A DNA stretch of 64,000 nt from Phoenix dactylifera (GCF_009389715.1 NC_052401.1:4499530-4563529); one strand, 5' to 3'; shown: positions 46,602 to 60,469, numbered from the stretch's first letter. Notes: generated by a model from the sequence alone, not told the origin. A program made the numbers and translations.

Positions 46602-49600
46602 TTAGTGTAAATAGGTGGCTTGGTACTGGACCTGGTAGCCATTTCCATAGTATGTGGTATGAGTTGGAGATATGGTATAGGGAGCCGAACCCATCAGCGT
46701 AGGAGGATGGGTTTCTGCTGGGTACACATACTGCCTGTCATACGGATATGGGTATCTCTCGAGGGGTGCACGGTAGAAGCTTTTGTCAGGAATGCTGGTG
46801 ACACGAGGAGCATAAGTAGTGCCATTGGCGCGGGGCCTCTTGGACTGTGGCTTTGCAGCTTCAGCAGCTCTCCTCTTGTCAGCCTTGGCCTTCTCTAGCT
46901 GGAGGATTCTTTTCTGAAGTGGATCGATTGGGTATTGGTGCTCAAGCTTGTGCTCCTCAATGCACTTGATGATAGCTTTAAGGGCAGACAGCTCACGTTC
47001 ATTTGTTTCATTCTGGAGTGTGAAAAATGGTCAGTTCAGCTTGGAAGTAACAGTAAATGCGTGACACAGTATTCCTACTACACAAGGTGATTGGAGCTTG
47101 ATTATCTTATAATCCTGGTCTGGCCAACCACTTTTCAAGGAGAAAAGGAAAACAGTGTTCACAGAAAACCAACATCATTGGTTTTTTTATTCTACTACCA
47201 CTCGGCACAACCTATGCACGTGACACAACAACAAGGATAGAGAGCATTATTAATGGTTGTGATTGTATCAAGATAATTTAGGTTTTTTTTTCCCACAACT
47301 ATACAAGTTTATAAATATTTCACCACTTTTCTTGTGCACATCTTTTTGATGTAAGAAAGTATTTGAAAAGGAGTCCCAGTGGGTGTTTCCATTAAAGGAG
47401 AGTGATCATTTAAAGAGGGGAACATCAAGCCATACTTGGCAGTTCGCATTATGAATAGAGATCTGTTAATCACAAGTCCCAACCTTCAGGTCATGTATTT
47501 TGACAGTCTAAAGCTGGTCAAGGGATCCTGGTGTGAATCAGATTAGCTATAGATCAACCAAACACCATCATAACCATGTTGAATCAGCAAACATCTTCTG
47601 GCTGCCTCCTAAAAGCTAGTCAGGAAACATCTATAAGCAAAGACCAGACCATCTACTTTTGATTGCCACGTGCAAGACTCTGCATATTACTCACAAAAGT
47701 TTGAATTTGTAATCTTCCCGCGCACTCATTACAAAGAGTTGAAGGCCTCCATCTGCTACCACTCTCAGCATCTTTTTATTCCAAGCGTTGAGATGACTGT
47801 GAACTTCCACTATTTACTCATCTTATAATCTTTTCATTCATAGAACGGGACAAAATTTCATAAAAGAATAGATAAGTACAGATTTCACTCTATTCTCTAA
47901 TTCACCCAACTGAATGGAGGGGGGGAGGAAGATACACCACTGGCTAGCCTTCGTTAAAGATCTAGTGGAGATATATATTAATTTTGAATGTCCTTATTGA
48001 CCAACAGATCTCTATTGGGAATAAGCAATGGTTGACCTTAAATGGAAAGTTGGTTAAAAAAAAAACCCATCAAAAGCATGAAACAAGCGTCAATTTATGT
48101 ATAAGGATAGAATAAGCCCATGGTAAATGTCTTTTGCGGCTGATATGGGAAAAGGATAAATATTTAATGCAATCTACAGAATACCACATAGATCAGAGTA
48201 TAGGAAGCAACTTCAAGGGAGATAAAAAGTGAAGTCAAGGAGGGAATTAGCATCAATTACTGAAAAATCGCTCAAACAAAATGTCATCATTAGCTTAAAT
48301 CCATCACATAAAAGAATTCAGGTATAGATAAAGCCGAATCGAAACTTGTTAAGGGTGGGGGGTAAAATTTGGAAGTACCTCTAAAGTACTAAACAGAAAT
48401 TCCATGGGACACCCATAGGATAAACATAAAGAGAGGTTTGTGTATAAATAAAGGCCTTGGTCAAAGTGGCTGGATGAGATAAAAGATTAGAGTAACAATG
48501 ACCACCTTCCATTAATTCCTTGATAGCGCTTCAAACACAAACACAAAGGGGCACCCTTGAGGAAAGGATACAGGACTAGCAAAAAGTCAACAACTCGGAA
48601 ACAGCCTAAGAGAGTATACGACCTAATATTTTCAAATTGCTGACAGTTCCTTCTTCGACCAACACTCCCATGTGTTGCATCATCCAACCTCATGTCAACT
48701 TTTACAGTGTGCAACATTACTCAACCCCAAATCTACTGAGAAATTACGGAATATGAAATTCTTTCAAACACCAGTATCCTAAAATTCTTTCAAAGTCACC
48801 TCTGGACACACACTAACTAAAACTGTATAGAATATGAATTGAAGAGGATGAGGGTGGTGCCAATCCTCAAACCATTGCCAAGGTTATATCTAGGAAGAGC
48901 CCTAGCCATGAAGGAAGGAGGGGGTAGGTGAAGATAACGGATTCCAATCTCTCGAGAGTTTTGGGCACTAGATATCTCTTCTTAAGCATCCAGTACTCAG
49001 CGTCCCTTTAAACCTTTCATAAGAAATAGGTTTTAACAGACATCTTAACCAAACTGTCACACCAAACATCACTTCTAAGACCGAAGGTTACAACTCTCCA
49101 ACCTTGTGTCTCATTACTATTGTATACTTGCTAAGTTGCTGCAAGAATTTTCAAGGACCATAACATAAAAACTTCTGTAATCCTTTTTCCCCCTTATTGC
49201 CTGTTCTCATAAACTTCAAATTACGTTAACTCCAAAAGACCAGAATTTATATCTTTCAACATCAATGATATGAAACCCCAATTTATATGCATGTACATGG
49301 AAGGATTCAAGAGGAACATATTTAAGATAAAAAAAGCACAAAATTATTACATTTTAAAATTTATGTACATTAAGAATATAATGATTAATCTTAATAGAAT
49401 GGTAACTAACATAATAGTAGACAAACAAAGATATTTAATATATATAAATAATTAATCTCATTAATTTAATTGCATAAAATGTTAATATATTAAAATATAA
49501 GCCATAGTGATTTTGCTCAAAATTTCCAATGGTGTGTTTGGCATTGCTTCTGCTCTGGAGAATAAGGAGAAGAAGCTAGAAGTTGGGCTTCATAGCTTCT

Positions 49601-52600
49601 CCTAAAAGTGCATTATTGACTTTTTCTTCATGTAGAAGCACTTTTTAGATGATATTGCCAAACATATTTTTTTCCGTGATGTGCTTTTTGCTTTAGAAGT
49701 CACAAAAGAACAATTTTCAAAAAAACCCAAACATGCCCTGAGTATCACTAAAGGACAATGACATCCTGATGCAACAAAATGAAGTCATGCTAGAATCATG
49801 AAGTATCTTAATGCTCAAAGAGTTGCTACTTACAAAAAACATCAAAGAAAAGTAACCAAGTTGCAGTTTTTACAATCAGAAAAGCTCTAAAATCACTTGA
49901 TGCATTTCTAATTGTTCCCTAAGGGCACATAACTACATGCATTGCAAGCCTTCATAAGGTTGCAAGGTTACCCCAAGTCGAAAAATGGTTGTCATCTACC
50001 TTTCCCTCTCTTAGCATGAGTAGACATGCGAAGATATTATTTTTGGATAATCAATGAACACTTGCAACCCTGTTGATACTTTGAGATCTTCATGGCACAT
50101 ATTTTCGTGGCGCATATTTTGTATGCAACAGAATATGCCCTCAAAAAGCAAAAACTGATGCCTTCTTTCACATAACGTTACTTGCTGACTGGCTATGTCA
50201 CACTCAAGCATGTTAAACAAGAAACTCAGCACTTATAATAAGGCCATCCTCTGTCAAGACTTACCCCAATAATAGTGCTTCCATATAGAAATAAGCGCAT
50301 CTGAACTAGTTTCCAATTTAGATTCCTAGATAAGTCCAAATAACACAAACTCCAAAGAAGGCACACGACACTTCCTTTTGGTACCACGCATCAACTGATT
50401 AAGTATCGAGCATATGGATAATGCCAATATTTTATATTTTAACAAATGGTGTATCTGGTCCCACGTAAAATCTGTAGCTTCCAAGAATGATCAATGATTA
50501 CCTAAGTGCTACTACCACAGTCCAGAACTGAAACATTGACAGATAAGCGTGGTGACTCTGGTGCACCTCAACTCAGCCTTACCTTTCTCAGGTAAATTCT
50601 ACTGGCCCTTACTCCTAGCTTGACTTTCCTACCTCCTCATTCATTATTCTCCGAATATCTATCCACCATTTGATACTGTGACAATTTAATAAACAGAAAG
50701 TTTTGTCCTAGCATTTGGATTCATTGATTCCGTCAACTTCCACTGTTACCTGTACGCTTCAAAATCTAGAATTTTTGCCATGTCTATACATGGACACTTC
50801 ATGACACTTCAGAACAGTGAACCATGATGTCATCATGGTTACATATCAACTTCCGGACCTGTATCTAGAAGTTTTCAAGTATATTATAACATTTGGCAAA
50901 GATTTTTGAATTCTATGAATTTACAAAGCAACTAATCCAACAAACTATTCATTATATACATATATTTGTGCATATCTAAGGACATATCTATATAACATGT
51001 GCATGCCCCCATGTCTGATTTTTTGAAAGATCCCATATCCGACACTGCTGGACACTTGACACCTGTGTCACATATCCAGATAACAAATTCCAAGACACTG
51101 TGACTCTTCACATATATGAAAAATGTACAACCATAGGCAACAAGCTCTATCGAACTATAGGGATACAGCATCTACCATGAAATAACTCAATAGGCTGCAC
51201 TATAGGCCAGGTAATTGACATCAAAACAAAACAAGAGATCCATCAAGTTGGTGAAGATGCCGAGAATACATAGTATCAACATTGTAAACTAAGGAACACC
51301 TAATGCTTGAGAATTCGTGGACCAAGTTGTTCATGTACCTCCAGCCTCTCAAGTTTTATAATGACCACATTTACAAATAAAGCTTTGTTATTTATTTGAC
51401 GAAAGACTAGACAAATGATGAAATGCATTTAGAAAGTAATTAGAATCAGATCAACAAAACAAAATTGACCAAAAAGTGACTCCACTTTTGTGTTTCTTAT
51501 TCTTTATTTATCAGTTGGCGTCAGAAAACTATTTCCAGCTCCATCTACATTTCCAAAACTTGCAAGACCTCTTTCCAGAACTTGCATGAGTTATAAAATT
51601 CAATAGTCGTTAGGTTAAATCAATATAAAATACTGTAACAAGTCAGCAAATAAGAAGCCCACCTGTGCACTAGGAGATGTGTTTCCAGCTTTAATTTGTG
51701 ACACTTTCCTTGCTTCCTTCAAAAATGCTTTCAGTAATGGCACAGGTGCATATTGCTCTGTTAACTCAAATGCATATGCAAGATTAACAGCCTCAATTTG
51801 CCTTCCACTATTCAAAAGCACTTCGATCACACCTAAGGAATAGATAAAATTCGTCAGAAAAGAAATAAAAACAGTATAGGAGGAAAAATACTACAAGTAT
51901 CGACAAAAAGTATATTCTAAGCTCAATCTAGTATATATCTGTATTCATAAATCATAAGCTTGTATGAATTTTAACAAATAGACAAGGAAACTAGTGTGTG
52001 AGAAAAGGAAACAACGTTAAACTCTCTAAAACAGGGAAAAGATAGGTTCCTAGATGGCTTCGCAGCTATTGTACAGTGGTACAACATGATCAGACCACTG
52101 GGCGGCTGAATGTCATCATCAAGTTGTCTCCTTGAAAAACTGTCATGAACACAAAAACCAAAGTAGAGAAGCTCTATTCATGATGCAAGAGTTTTTTTGA
52201 TTCAACCTTTACAATTGCACTGGAAAATGCTAACTGATACAAGTTTTGGCAGTTCATTATATTGACGTTAAGGACAGTCAAGCTTGAGAGGGAAAAGATG
52301 AATGTTTAGAAGTGCAGAAAAAACTATTGCGACACTTTATAACATTATCCTGCAGCAAACTGTGCACATTCAAGACATTCAATTATTTTATGATTTACAA
52401 GTTAACTGACACATACAACCATAAACAACAACAAAATAAAAAAAGGGACACCAATAAACAACACACTAAAGAATAGCAATTAGCAGCGATAACTACAATT
52501 GATAATAATAGCAATAGTAACTTGGCAAACCCAATCCAAAACTAAAAAACTCTAATTTGTTAAATATCAACAAGAATGAAAAGGAAAATCAGGTAAAAAA

Positions 52601-55600
52601 GAAAAAAGACAAGAGAGAAAGGTTCACATTGTTGTTCTCTCAGATGCTGTAAGACTCAGATCAAGTAGAATGATTCCTCTATATGGTGATCTTGACCCCA
52701 AACCTAGATGGAAAACAGGGCAAGCGGGGATATGCCTACTGGACTGATGACTAAAATCTGTTTTGGATACAACACCTTAGTCTTCATGGCTGAGTCATTC
52801 TAATACAGATTTGTTTCATTTTTTCACCCTACAGGAAGAAAATATATTTTTAAATAACAAACAAACTGCAACAAATGGGAGGGGAAAGCATAAGCCAGAA
52901 CCTGAAAGAAAGGACCTTAGAGCATCTCTTTGATGTTGGATATCAAACTTGAGCTGGGAAGGCTATGAAGCTTGCTTTCTAAACCTTTATCATTCCTTTT
53001 ACCAAGATCTACATTGTTATATCATTCTAACGGGGCAAAAAAAAAAAAAAAAGTAATAGGGGAGGCACTGACCTGTCCCCCTCCTTCACAAGTTTTCCTA
53101 GTAATAAACCAATTGAAAAGGAGAATAGCATTGCATGATTCTCGTCCTTCCCTCCTTTCTCTATAGCCCAAAGAAGGGGACCCCACCCCACATTGATGGC
53201 TCCTCTGATTTCTCTTGGAAAGAAAAGGCCACCTTCTTTATCATCCCTTCATCTTATGCACCATTGGCTGAGACCTTAAAACTTCTTCATGTCTTAATTG
53301 GTCTAGAAAACCTTAATTTACAAGCCTTACCCCAACTATATCATGTTGGGAAGCTAAATCATAACATAGTCTATAAAAGCCTGTGTACTTTCTAGAACTT
53401 TTGCTTTCAGATTAACACTTCACAAATTGATTGTAAATTCTAGGTCAAGGAAACAATGCAAGAAGGATGCTCTACATAAAAACCAAGAAGATTAGTGGCA
53501 TTAAGAAAAACTTGTTTGGTTCATCAGTCGAATTTCATGCAATTGATAGCAAAGCACAAGCATTTACCCAAACCTTGGAAAGATTCTACATAAGGATGCA
53601 AAAGGCAAGGTATGATGGAGAACTAATTTATCTCTGAACTATTTTTCAAAAAAAGGGAAAATATAGCATAGGAAGTGCCTGCCACTACCATGCATGCACA
53701 AGGGTGTCTCTCCCCTTCTTATCAAAGGGGACAGAAATAAAGAATTGATGCTGTTAAGTGATCATCAACTAATTTCTCCAAGACGAAAAGAGTAATGAAT
53801 GAGAGATAAGAGGCATCTCCTCTTGTCAATAACCTTTGAAAAGAAATCAAGACAGTCAATTCCATTTCATAATTGCAGTCACAATGTTCAAGAAAGCATT
53901 GCAGAAATCACCCAAATGAATCTTGTGCTTGTATGGGTTTAATCAGCTAAGTCAACACGGCGTTTGGCAAATTGAATCAACCTGCTGGATTTGTGAAGTA
54001 ACTATTCTACATATGCTGTAAGATTTTTCAAAATATGTAATAAAGGTCCCGAAGCATATGAGGTGGTTAACTCATTCATCAAAAGTTTGAACTTGCTATA
54101 ATCATGATGTTTACACTGCTGTTACCAGCATTTGTCATACCAGGTCAATCACCATCTAATAGATTCTGCCTACAAACAACATATATAACATGAACAAAAA
54201 AAAGTTCTACAGACAAAGTCTTGATGTTATACAGGCCTTGTCTATTTACTGTAATGGAATTTAATGAACACGTAAGAATATATTATAGAAGATAAAGACT
54301 ATTCTCTGTAATTTGTATCATGTACCCCTGTTAAAATTGTCACTATAGATTACCCCAAACAGAAATTGCATGACAGTCGATTGTTGTCTACAACATGTTT
54401 ATGCATCCCAGAGACCTTTGCATAACCACATGGTGTGTGACTTGCATGCGAAGAGTTCATGATCACCCAAAAAAAAAGTAACATCAGACCATAGTTGGGG
54501 AATAGACACATTATATTATAATATTAGCCTAGAACATGTGAGAGACTACCAAGCACCATAAGGCAGGTCCGAGTCAGAATAATGGTATATAATACCATGC
54601 TCATTCAAGGACAGCCTTAGGAAGATCTAATTGCATCTTAATGCCAGGCATGCAATATTCCAGAAATGATATTTGCAGTTCACCAAACTAAATCTATCAT
54701 AATTGTCATACAGCATATACAAACAGTATTACTATAACCAAGTGTAGGCTAGGGCAGAGGCAAATTCAAAAATAAGCAATGATGCTTAAATTTCTAGTGC
54801 TGAGATGAGAAATATAGAAGGCTAAACATAAAGAATGACCAACCTGGCATTTTATGCGACAATCCAAGTGAACGACATAGATCAACTGCTTGACGGCGCC
54901 GGGTGACAGCTGGGATCAGTTTGCATATTTCATCTTGATCAAATTCAGAAGCAAGTGCAAAAGTAGCCAAAAGCTGAAGAAATGCATGAGCTTCCAATGA
55001 GTTCCCACTGCTTGCATCAATGTCAAGATCATCCAACTTCGGCTTCCACTCTGCAGCAATCGCCTTTGCTCGCTCTCTAATTTCTGATGTCAACATTTGA
55101 TTATCAGAGAGGGAACCCAATACAGAATCTGCCAGTAGTTGTCCAAGAGACTCCATTAGCATGAGACAAGTCCTTCGTAGGCCCAAAAGGTTCCCATCCT
55201 TCTTCCCGTCTAATCCTAAAATCTCTCCAGAGTAAAAGTCTTTCAGGGAATCCAAAGCCAAAGTGAAAGGGTTGGTTGCACTTCTTAGCGCAATTGGGAT
55301 TTCTTCGCGAATGGAACTCAAGTTCTTGCGATTGTCTGAAATGAACTTTTGGAGTCCTTCAGCATCCATTTCTTCACATAATTTGATTAACTCAGAGTGA
55401 GGCTTGGCATCTGCATTTCCATTTTCATTAGGCTTCACATCTTCAGAGCAAGATTTGGCAACCTTAACATCTAAATTTTCTTCAACAACAATATCAGGCA
55501 CACCAGTACCCATGCCATTAGTGCTGGGATCTGAAGGAGAAGATTTGTGCTTCTCAAATACAGCAGATAAAGCAGCATCTCTTTTCTCCTGCAGCCGCTC

Positions 55601-55882
55601 CAATGAAGAAAGTTCCTTGGCCACAACCACTGCTTCTTGCTTCTCCAACATCTCTTGGGCCTCTGTGGCCTTAGTTACATATTCCTTTTCCTGATCTTCC
55701 AACTCATGAAATCTTTTCTTTAGTGACATCTCGAGCCCATGAAAGTGTTCTTCAAGTTCTATCCATTTCAAATTTAAAGATATGGCACTGCGGCTTTCAA
55801 GTTCAGCAAAAGCCTGCTGCAGTTGCTGTAGTTTAGATGTTGTAGAATCAATAAGTGTAGCAACAGACTGCATATCCGCCAT
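46602..55882 (-). CDS. FRL3: FRIGIDA-like protein (FRL3/FRL4 type)
   Basis: Three coding exons on the minus strand encode 539 residues: 55882-54844, 51832-51663, 47012-46602 (TAA). Introns are GT-AG; junction phases (346 codons+1, then 0) are consistent. The N-terminus is a coiled-coil-prone region (TTSKLQQLQQAFAELES to about residue 110). It is followed by the FRIGIDA domain: ELIKLCEEMDAEGLQKFI, IPIALRSATNPFTLALDSL, LMLMESLGQLLADSVLGSL, HAFLQLLATFALASEFDQDE, GVIEVLLNSGRQIEAVNLA and PLLKAFLKEA. The C-terminal exon has a basic KADKRRAAEAAKPQSKRPR stretch (possible nuclear signal) and a Tyr/Pro-rich tail. FRIGIDA-family proteins are plant nuclear factors; FRIGIDA itself promotes FLC and delays flowering, whereas the role of this clade is less clear. 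An out-of-frame ATG at 55887 sits five bases before the start. Choosing FRL3 over FRL4 is uncertain. Confidence 0.9.
49531..49738. mobile_element. ~208-bp MITE-like element in FRL intron 2
   Basis: The ends GGTGTGTTTGG and CCAAACATGCCC are near-perfect inverted repeats. The interior has the AGAAGC-rich, imperfectly palindromic texture (AGCTTCTCCTAAAAGTGC, TAGAAGCACTTTTTAGA) common in plant hAT-type MITEs. No clear target duplication was seen. Confidence 0.5.
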
Positions 55883-58800
55883 GGCATAATATCCCTGTCA
55901 AAACCAGCGAGGGCCTGCTCATATCAAATTTTCGATCACTTAGTTTAAAAACTACACTGTTCAAAACAGCATCACAAGATGTTGCTCGTGATAACACATA
56001 GAATCTGTAACATTTGTAGACACCAAACTACAAACGGAATTTCAGTTTGGAGAAGCAAATAATAATCAGGCAGCCACCAGAAAGGAAAAAAAGAAATATA
56101 TATACCTTGAACAAAGATAATATCTATATCATTAATAGAAAGGTTGATAAATGTCAACAGATATGGAATTCTCTGCTTGTAGAGTTGCAGGTTGAGCTTA
56201 CATTGATTCAGTGCCCTTGTCATCATACATGCATAGCAAGAAATTAAACCAATACTAGCACAGCATTCAATGTAACTCAGACGACAAGGAGAGCCCCAGG
56301 CAAAACCAGAAGGCTTAAAGCAACTAAGGTAGGCTGACACTCTCATATATTTTATGCATTCTTTTAAGGCATGAAAGCATCAATTAAGGGTAACTTCTCA
56401 GACAGCAGTTCTGTTTTCATCTTCCTTTTTCCGTAATTTAGAATTTTAAAGAAGATACATAGAATGCTTTTCATGGTTAACTTATGCTAAGATTGACAGA
56501 AATTCTGCACTCAGATAGTTAACAAGAGAAATAATTCATGCCAAATTACTTTAGCTTATGGAACAGTTTAAGTAGTGTCTTACACTAGACCACCTTCCTG
56601 CTTTTTTTGGTATGCCTCCTAGTATTATATTAGGTTTAGCAAAAACTATACATTAGCCGGGTTATTACTCTTACCATATTGTAACCTTTAAGATCAGATG
56701 AATTTCAGAGAGCACAAAGCAACCACCATATTGGTTGCTTGTTGCATGAATTAGTAGCCAAACATCATATTTAGTGTTTAATGTGGTGGCACCTTAAGCT
56801 GATAGGGGTCCATTATTGAATCAAAGCATGTTCTAAGATCCCTAGGTTCGTCATAAGTTGGTCAAGAGCCCATCTAGGATTAGAAAACATTGCAACGGGT
56901 CATTAGGTGGTGCAACTTTAAATGAGCTCACAATACATGTGTACTATAATATGGCACAAATTTCTTGGGCAGGGTGTTGAGACAATTGCTCATAAATGAC
57001 CTTCACGTGATCTTCGTTGATATGCACACAGTGAAAATTTTGAAAACAATACATAAAAGAAGACTCCCTTTTATAATAAATATACACTTAAAAAATGTCT
57101 TCTCAATACACACCTATAGTGATAGAGACAAATGAACCGCATGAATCAAGAAGACAGTTTATTTACAAATAAACACTATGAATTTTTAATAAAGAAAAAT
57201 ATAACATCCTCATCAGGTACCACCACTTCATAACCATCTGATCCATCACAACTAACCATACATCGCACATCATACTATTCTGTCAATAAGCCCTTCTCCT
57301 CCTCATGAAATGAAGGTTATAATCCTTCATCAAATAAATCTTTTTAAACTCATGTGTCACCATAAGACTGAATCTTCAAAAATGCATTGCATGTGCTTGA
57401 TACGTATTTTAAGTTAATCATTTTATTCTTGAGCTGGATTTCGCAACCCATTTCTCTTGTTTTTCCTCTTCTTTCATTTTTTTTTCTCCAGGCTATCTCT
57501 ACTTACCACTATGATATAAATCACAACATTTCGTGTCAAGTTCATACAAAACATTTCCACCAGGTAGATTGATGATGGAAGCATGTTATTAATTCCATTA
57601 AACTCTTCATCAATCCAAGAAATACAATAAAGAAGCAAGAAGGCTGAAGCTAAATTTGCTGGCATGACAGAGAAAGTGATAAGGATTAACGTGGATACAA
57701 GACACATTTTTCCCACCAACATCAAAACTCGAGTTTGTGTTTTGGAAAGGAGTCATCTCACTCTCATCTCTGGGGTAATAAAGCTCACATGGTTTTTCAC
57801 CTTATCATGGCCCTGCTATCCATTGCCTGTCATGAAGCACCCACGAGAAGATCAATCTAATGAAGGAGATCATATATCAAGGTTGAAATTTACGTAAGAA
57901 GATGTCATTCAGAATTTTGAGTCATTCATCTCTATCTCCTTCACTACACCTTCTCATCCCTAGGGTTGGGCATGATTGTTTATTTGCTTAGAAAAGGCAA
58001 CTTGAAAGGCAACAATTGTAGTACCAATTATCAAGACAACATTCATTGAGGTTCATGTACCAAAAAAAAAAGTTCATTGAGGTTACATAGTCCAGTTGTG
58101 CAGATAACAAAGCAAGCATTAAGGCCACATCAAATCTTAGACTTATCGGGAGCACAAAGTGAATCAATAAAAAGAAGCAGTATGACACCCATAATATCAT
58201 TTGACTGTGATTAGAATCTGTTTTGTAATTAATTAATCAAAAAAATTTGTTACTCCATTCATGTATTTTTTAGCTTTCAAATGCAGGATCTAGGAAGTAA
58301 ATAATTCCGCTCCAAATCATAGAAAAAGCTTGAGGACAAGCCTCATCAGGCAAAAGCAACTAGTGAAGCCAAAATCCTACACACTAGAATTTTCATTAGT
58401 TTAGCTTGAATGTCACATTTATCTAGGGTAAACGTAAAGTATACAGAAAAGAACCTTCACAAGTTCTAGTAGCCAAGCTAAGCATCCATAAGTCGTATCA
58501 GACAAGGGAGGCTCTAACATCACAGTCTGGTGAATTTCAGATATGCTGGTTTTGACTTTTGCCTTCACAGATTAATTGATTGGATGGGCTTGGTGCGAGA
58601 AGGATCAGCACATGAGGATTACAAAAGGCCTATTTTTGGCTTGTGCAATCTAAAAGCAGTGACCAAATACAATACAATAGCCATCCAATCTTCCATAATG
58701 GAACAAATTCCACATAGGAAATCTATTACTCCTGCTCATGGTCCCACAGAAAATTCAATCATAATTCAATGCTAGAAAATCACCTTAACCCCACTTTTTT

Positions 58801-59740
58801 TGAGAAATGACCATGAAGTCCTTCATTTTTAGCATTTAACTCCATTTTGAGTCTTAATACCATGAGCCAACAGCCCAATATGCATGAGACAACCATCTAT
58901 TTATCTCTACACGTCGGCCATTCTCTACCAAATAGCAGATGGATTAAACTACCATGCAAGCTAAGTAATCAAAGACAACTCCAAAAAGTCCCATTAACAA
59001 ATCACATCCAAGTTTGGCCAAATAGTTTCTTTTTTTTTTTTACTACCTAAATAATTTCTTAACTCACTCCATAGAACCTAATCTGTAATCACCCAGAGCT
59101 GGCTTAATACTATCGCCCTTCCTCAAGTTCTCCCCAGTCCCAAAAAAAATTGACAAAAAAAAAGAAAGCAGACACCCGCGTCCCGATCCACACACCAGCG
59201 TCCAGATCCACGCATCAATACTCGACACATCATTCAACTAAAAATATACAAAGGTAATTGTAACCCACTCGCAGAAAACCAATTCACAAGGACAAGAACC
59301 CCAAAACCCTAACCCCCAAAAACAACCTTCAACGAGGGTTCCACCAGTAACCCCACCAAACCTAGAAAAACCCTACACCAAGAATCAATCCATCAACCCC
59401 ACAACCCCAAATCAACAAATCAAAACAACACAAACATAAAAGAAGAAGGAGAACCAAAATCCATCAATCCACATGCCTAAAATCCATCTCCCAGCTAAAA
59501 TTTACCAAAACAACCAAAGAAAACCCGGATCGAATCAAGAATCCAGAGAGGCAAAGAAGACTGACGAGTGAAAAGGAGGGGATTTGGGGGTAAAACTCAC
59601 AGGAATTACGCAAGAGGAATCGGTCCACCCGTCGGGAATCAGGGGAACACGAGAAGTGGCGGAAAGTCGGAGCGGAAGCCACCCGACCGCATCATGGAAA
59701 CAGTAAACGAAATGAAAGAGAGAAGAGAGAGAGAAAGAGA
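55883..59740 (-). other. Predicted 5'UTR of FRL gene, split by a ~3.7-kb leader intron
   Basis: On the minus strand the coding exon is preceded by a good acceptor (GACAG, exon from 55894), only 12 bases before the ATG. A matching donor, CCT followed by GTGAGT, occurs at 59601/59600. It ends a GA/CT-rich stretch with leader-like composition that runs back to a TATA box at 59769-59774. I infer a non-coding first exon of roughly 59740-59601 and a leader intron of 59600-55895. Supporting signals are seen in the sequence; splicing itself is inferred. TTAGGGTTTT-type telo-box sequences (near 59301) lie at the 5' end of this intron. Confidence 0.55.
58042..58084 (+). mobile_element. Minimal retro-insertion: 19-nt tail flanked by a 12-bp target duplication
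   Basis: The dodecamer TTCATTGAGGTT occurs at 58042-58053 and again at 58073-58084. Between the copies lies only CATGTACC plus ten A and a G (58054-58072). This has the structure of a target-primed reverse transcription event that copied little more than the poly(A) tail of an element ending TTGTACC-A(n). It lies inside the inferred FRL leader intron. Confidence 0.7.
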
Positions 59741-59768
59741 GGGCGCGATTATTTCCGACGCCTCCCCC

Positions 59769-59774
59769 TTATAG
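59769..59774 (-). promoter_or_regulatory. TATA box of the FRL gene (predicted)
   Basis: The minus strand reads CCACTATAAGGGG here. About 30 bases downstream (near 59740) a CT-rich leader begins, which later meets a consensus donor at 59600. Position and orientation fit the promoter of the FRIGIDA-like gene. Confidence 0.5.
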
Positions 59775-59811
59775 TGGAAACAGTAGAAAGGAACAGAGAC
59801 TGCTGGTCCGC

Positions 59812-59908
59812 TTCCCCGAATATATCCTCAGAAGCACTTAAATCCGGTAAACCGGATTATTTTGCATGTAAAAGTGACAAGAAAACCGGTTTACCAAAGC
59901 TCGGGGAA
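59812..59908. promoter_or_regulatory. Nested inverted repeats just upstream of the FRL TATA box
   Basis: Outer arms are TTCCCCGA (59812-59819) and TCGGGGAA (59901-59908). Inner arms are GGTAAACCGG (59846-59855) and CCGGTTTACC (59886-59895). The left inner arm also belongs to the palindrome AATCCGGT-AA-ACCGGATT (59841-59858), and the right to AAACCGGTTT (59883-59892). They are candidate binding sites for a dimeric factor or a small foldback element. No specific factor can be named with confidence. Confidence 0.5.
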
Positions 59909-60251
59909 TGTTTCGGGGATATAGTATTTTACAATAACAAGTATTAATAACGCTTTGCTTTATTATTTTGTTCTGGAATCGCTGCCGTTCATCGATCTAT
60001 GAATGGTTGTAGATGAGGGAAGCGGGGGCCTTGGGGTTGTTCGGGTGCAACGTGGTGCACCAAGGATAGCGTCCCATCATGAGGCCCCGGATGATGGATC
60101 TAATCAGGGAAGCATGATGGAAGGATTGATGTTTGTATTGCTCCATGCGATTAGTATCATGCACAAATCACAATTTTTTTTTATAATCAATGATCGCCAA
60201 CCATTTGATTCTAAATTGATGATAGATTTCAATCTTGTGCTATGAAGACCA

Positions 60252-60460
60252 ACATAGGCATATATTTAGTTGGGCATCAGCTATATGACGGGTAGATTTT
60301 GAGTACTTATATAGAGTCATAGAATTCAAACAACACTAATTTTTTTAGTGAGATCTTAGATTGTAATAGATGATACCACAGCAGACACTATAGCACAAGC
60401 CTATGGGAGTTGAGCACAGATTAATTATGGTGTTTGTGATTGGATTTAATTGGATTTGAT
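60252..60460 (+). repeat. LTR-like repeat, copy 1
   Basis: This copy shares with the segments at 61290-61525 and 61570-61700 the landmarks TATTTAGT, CATCAGCTAT, GGGTAGATTTTGAGTACTTA and TAGTGAGATCTTAGATTGTA. In copy 2 the corresponding region continues into a sequence like the initiator-tRNA primer-binding site of LTR retrotransposons; here it has decayed to GATGATACCACAGC. It ends directly before the plastid-derived insertion. Confidence 0.6.
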
Positions 60461-60469
60461 TCATTAGCA

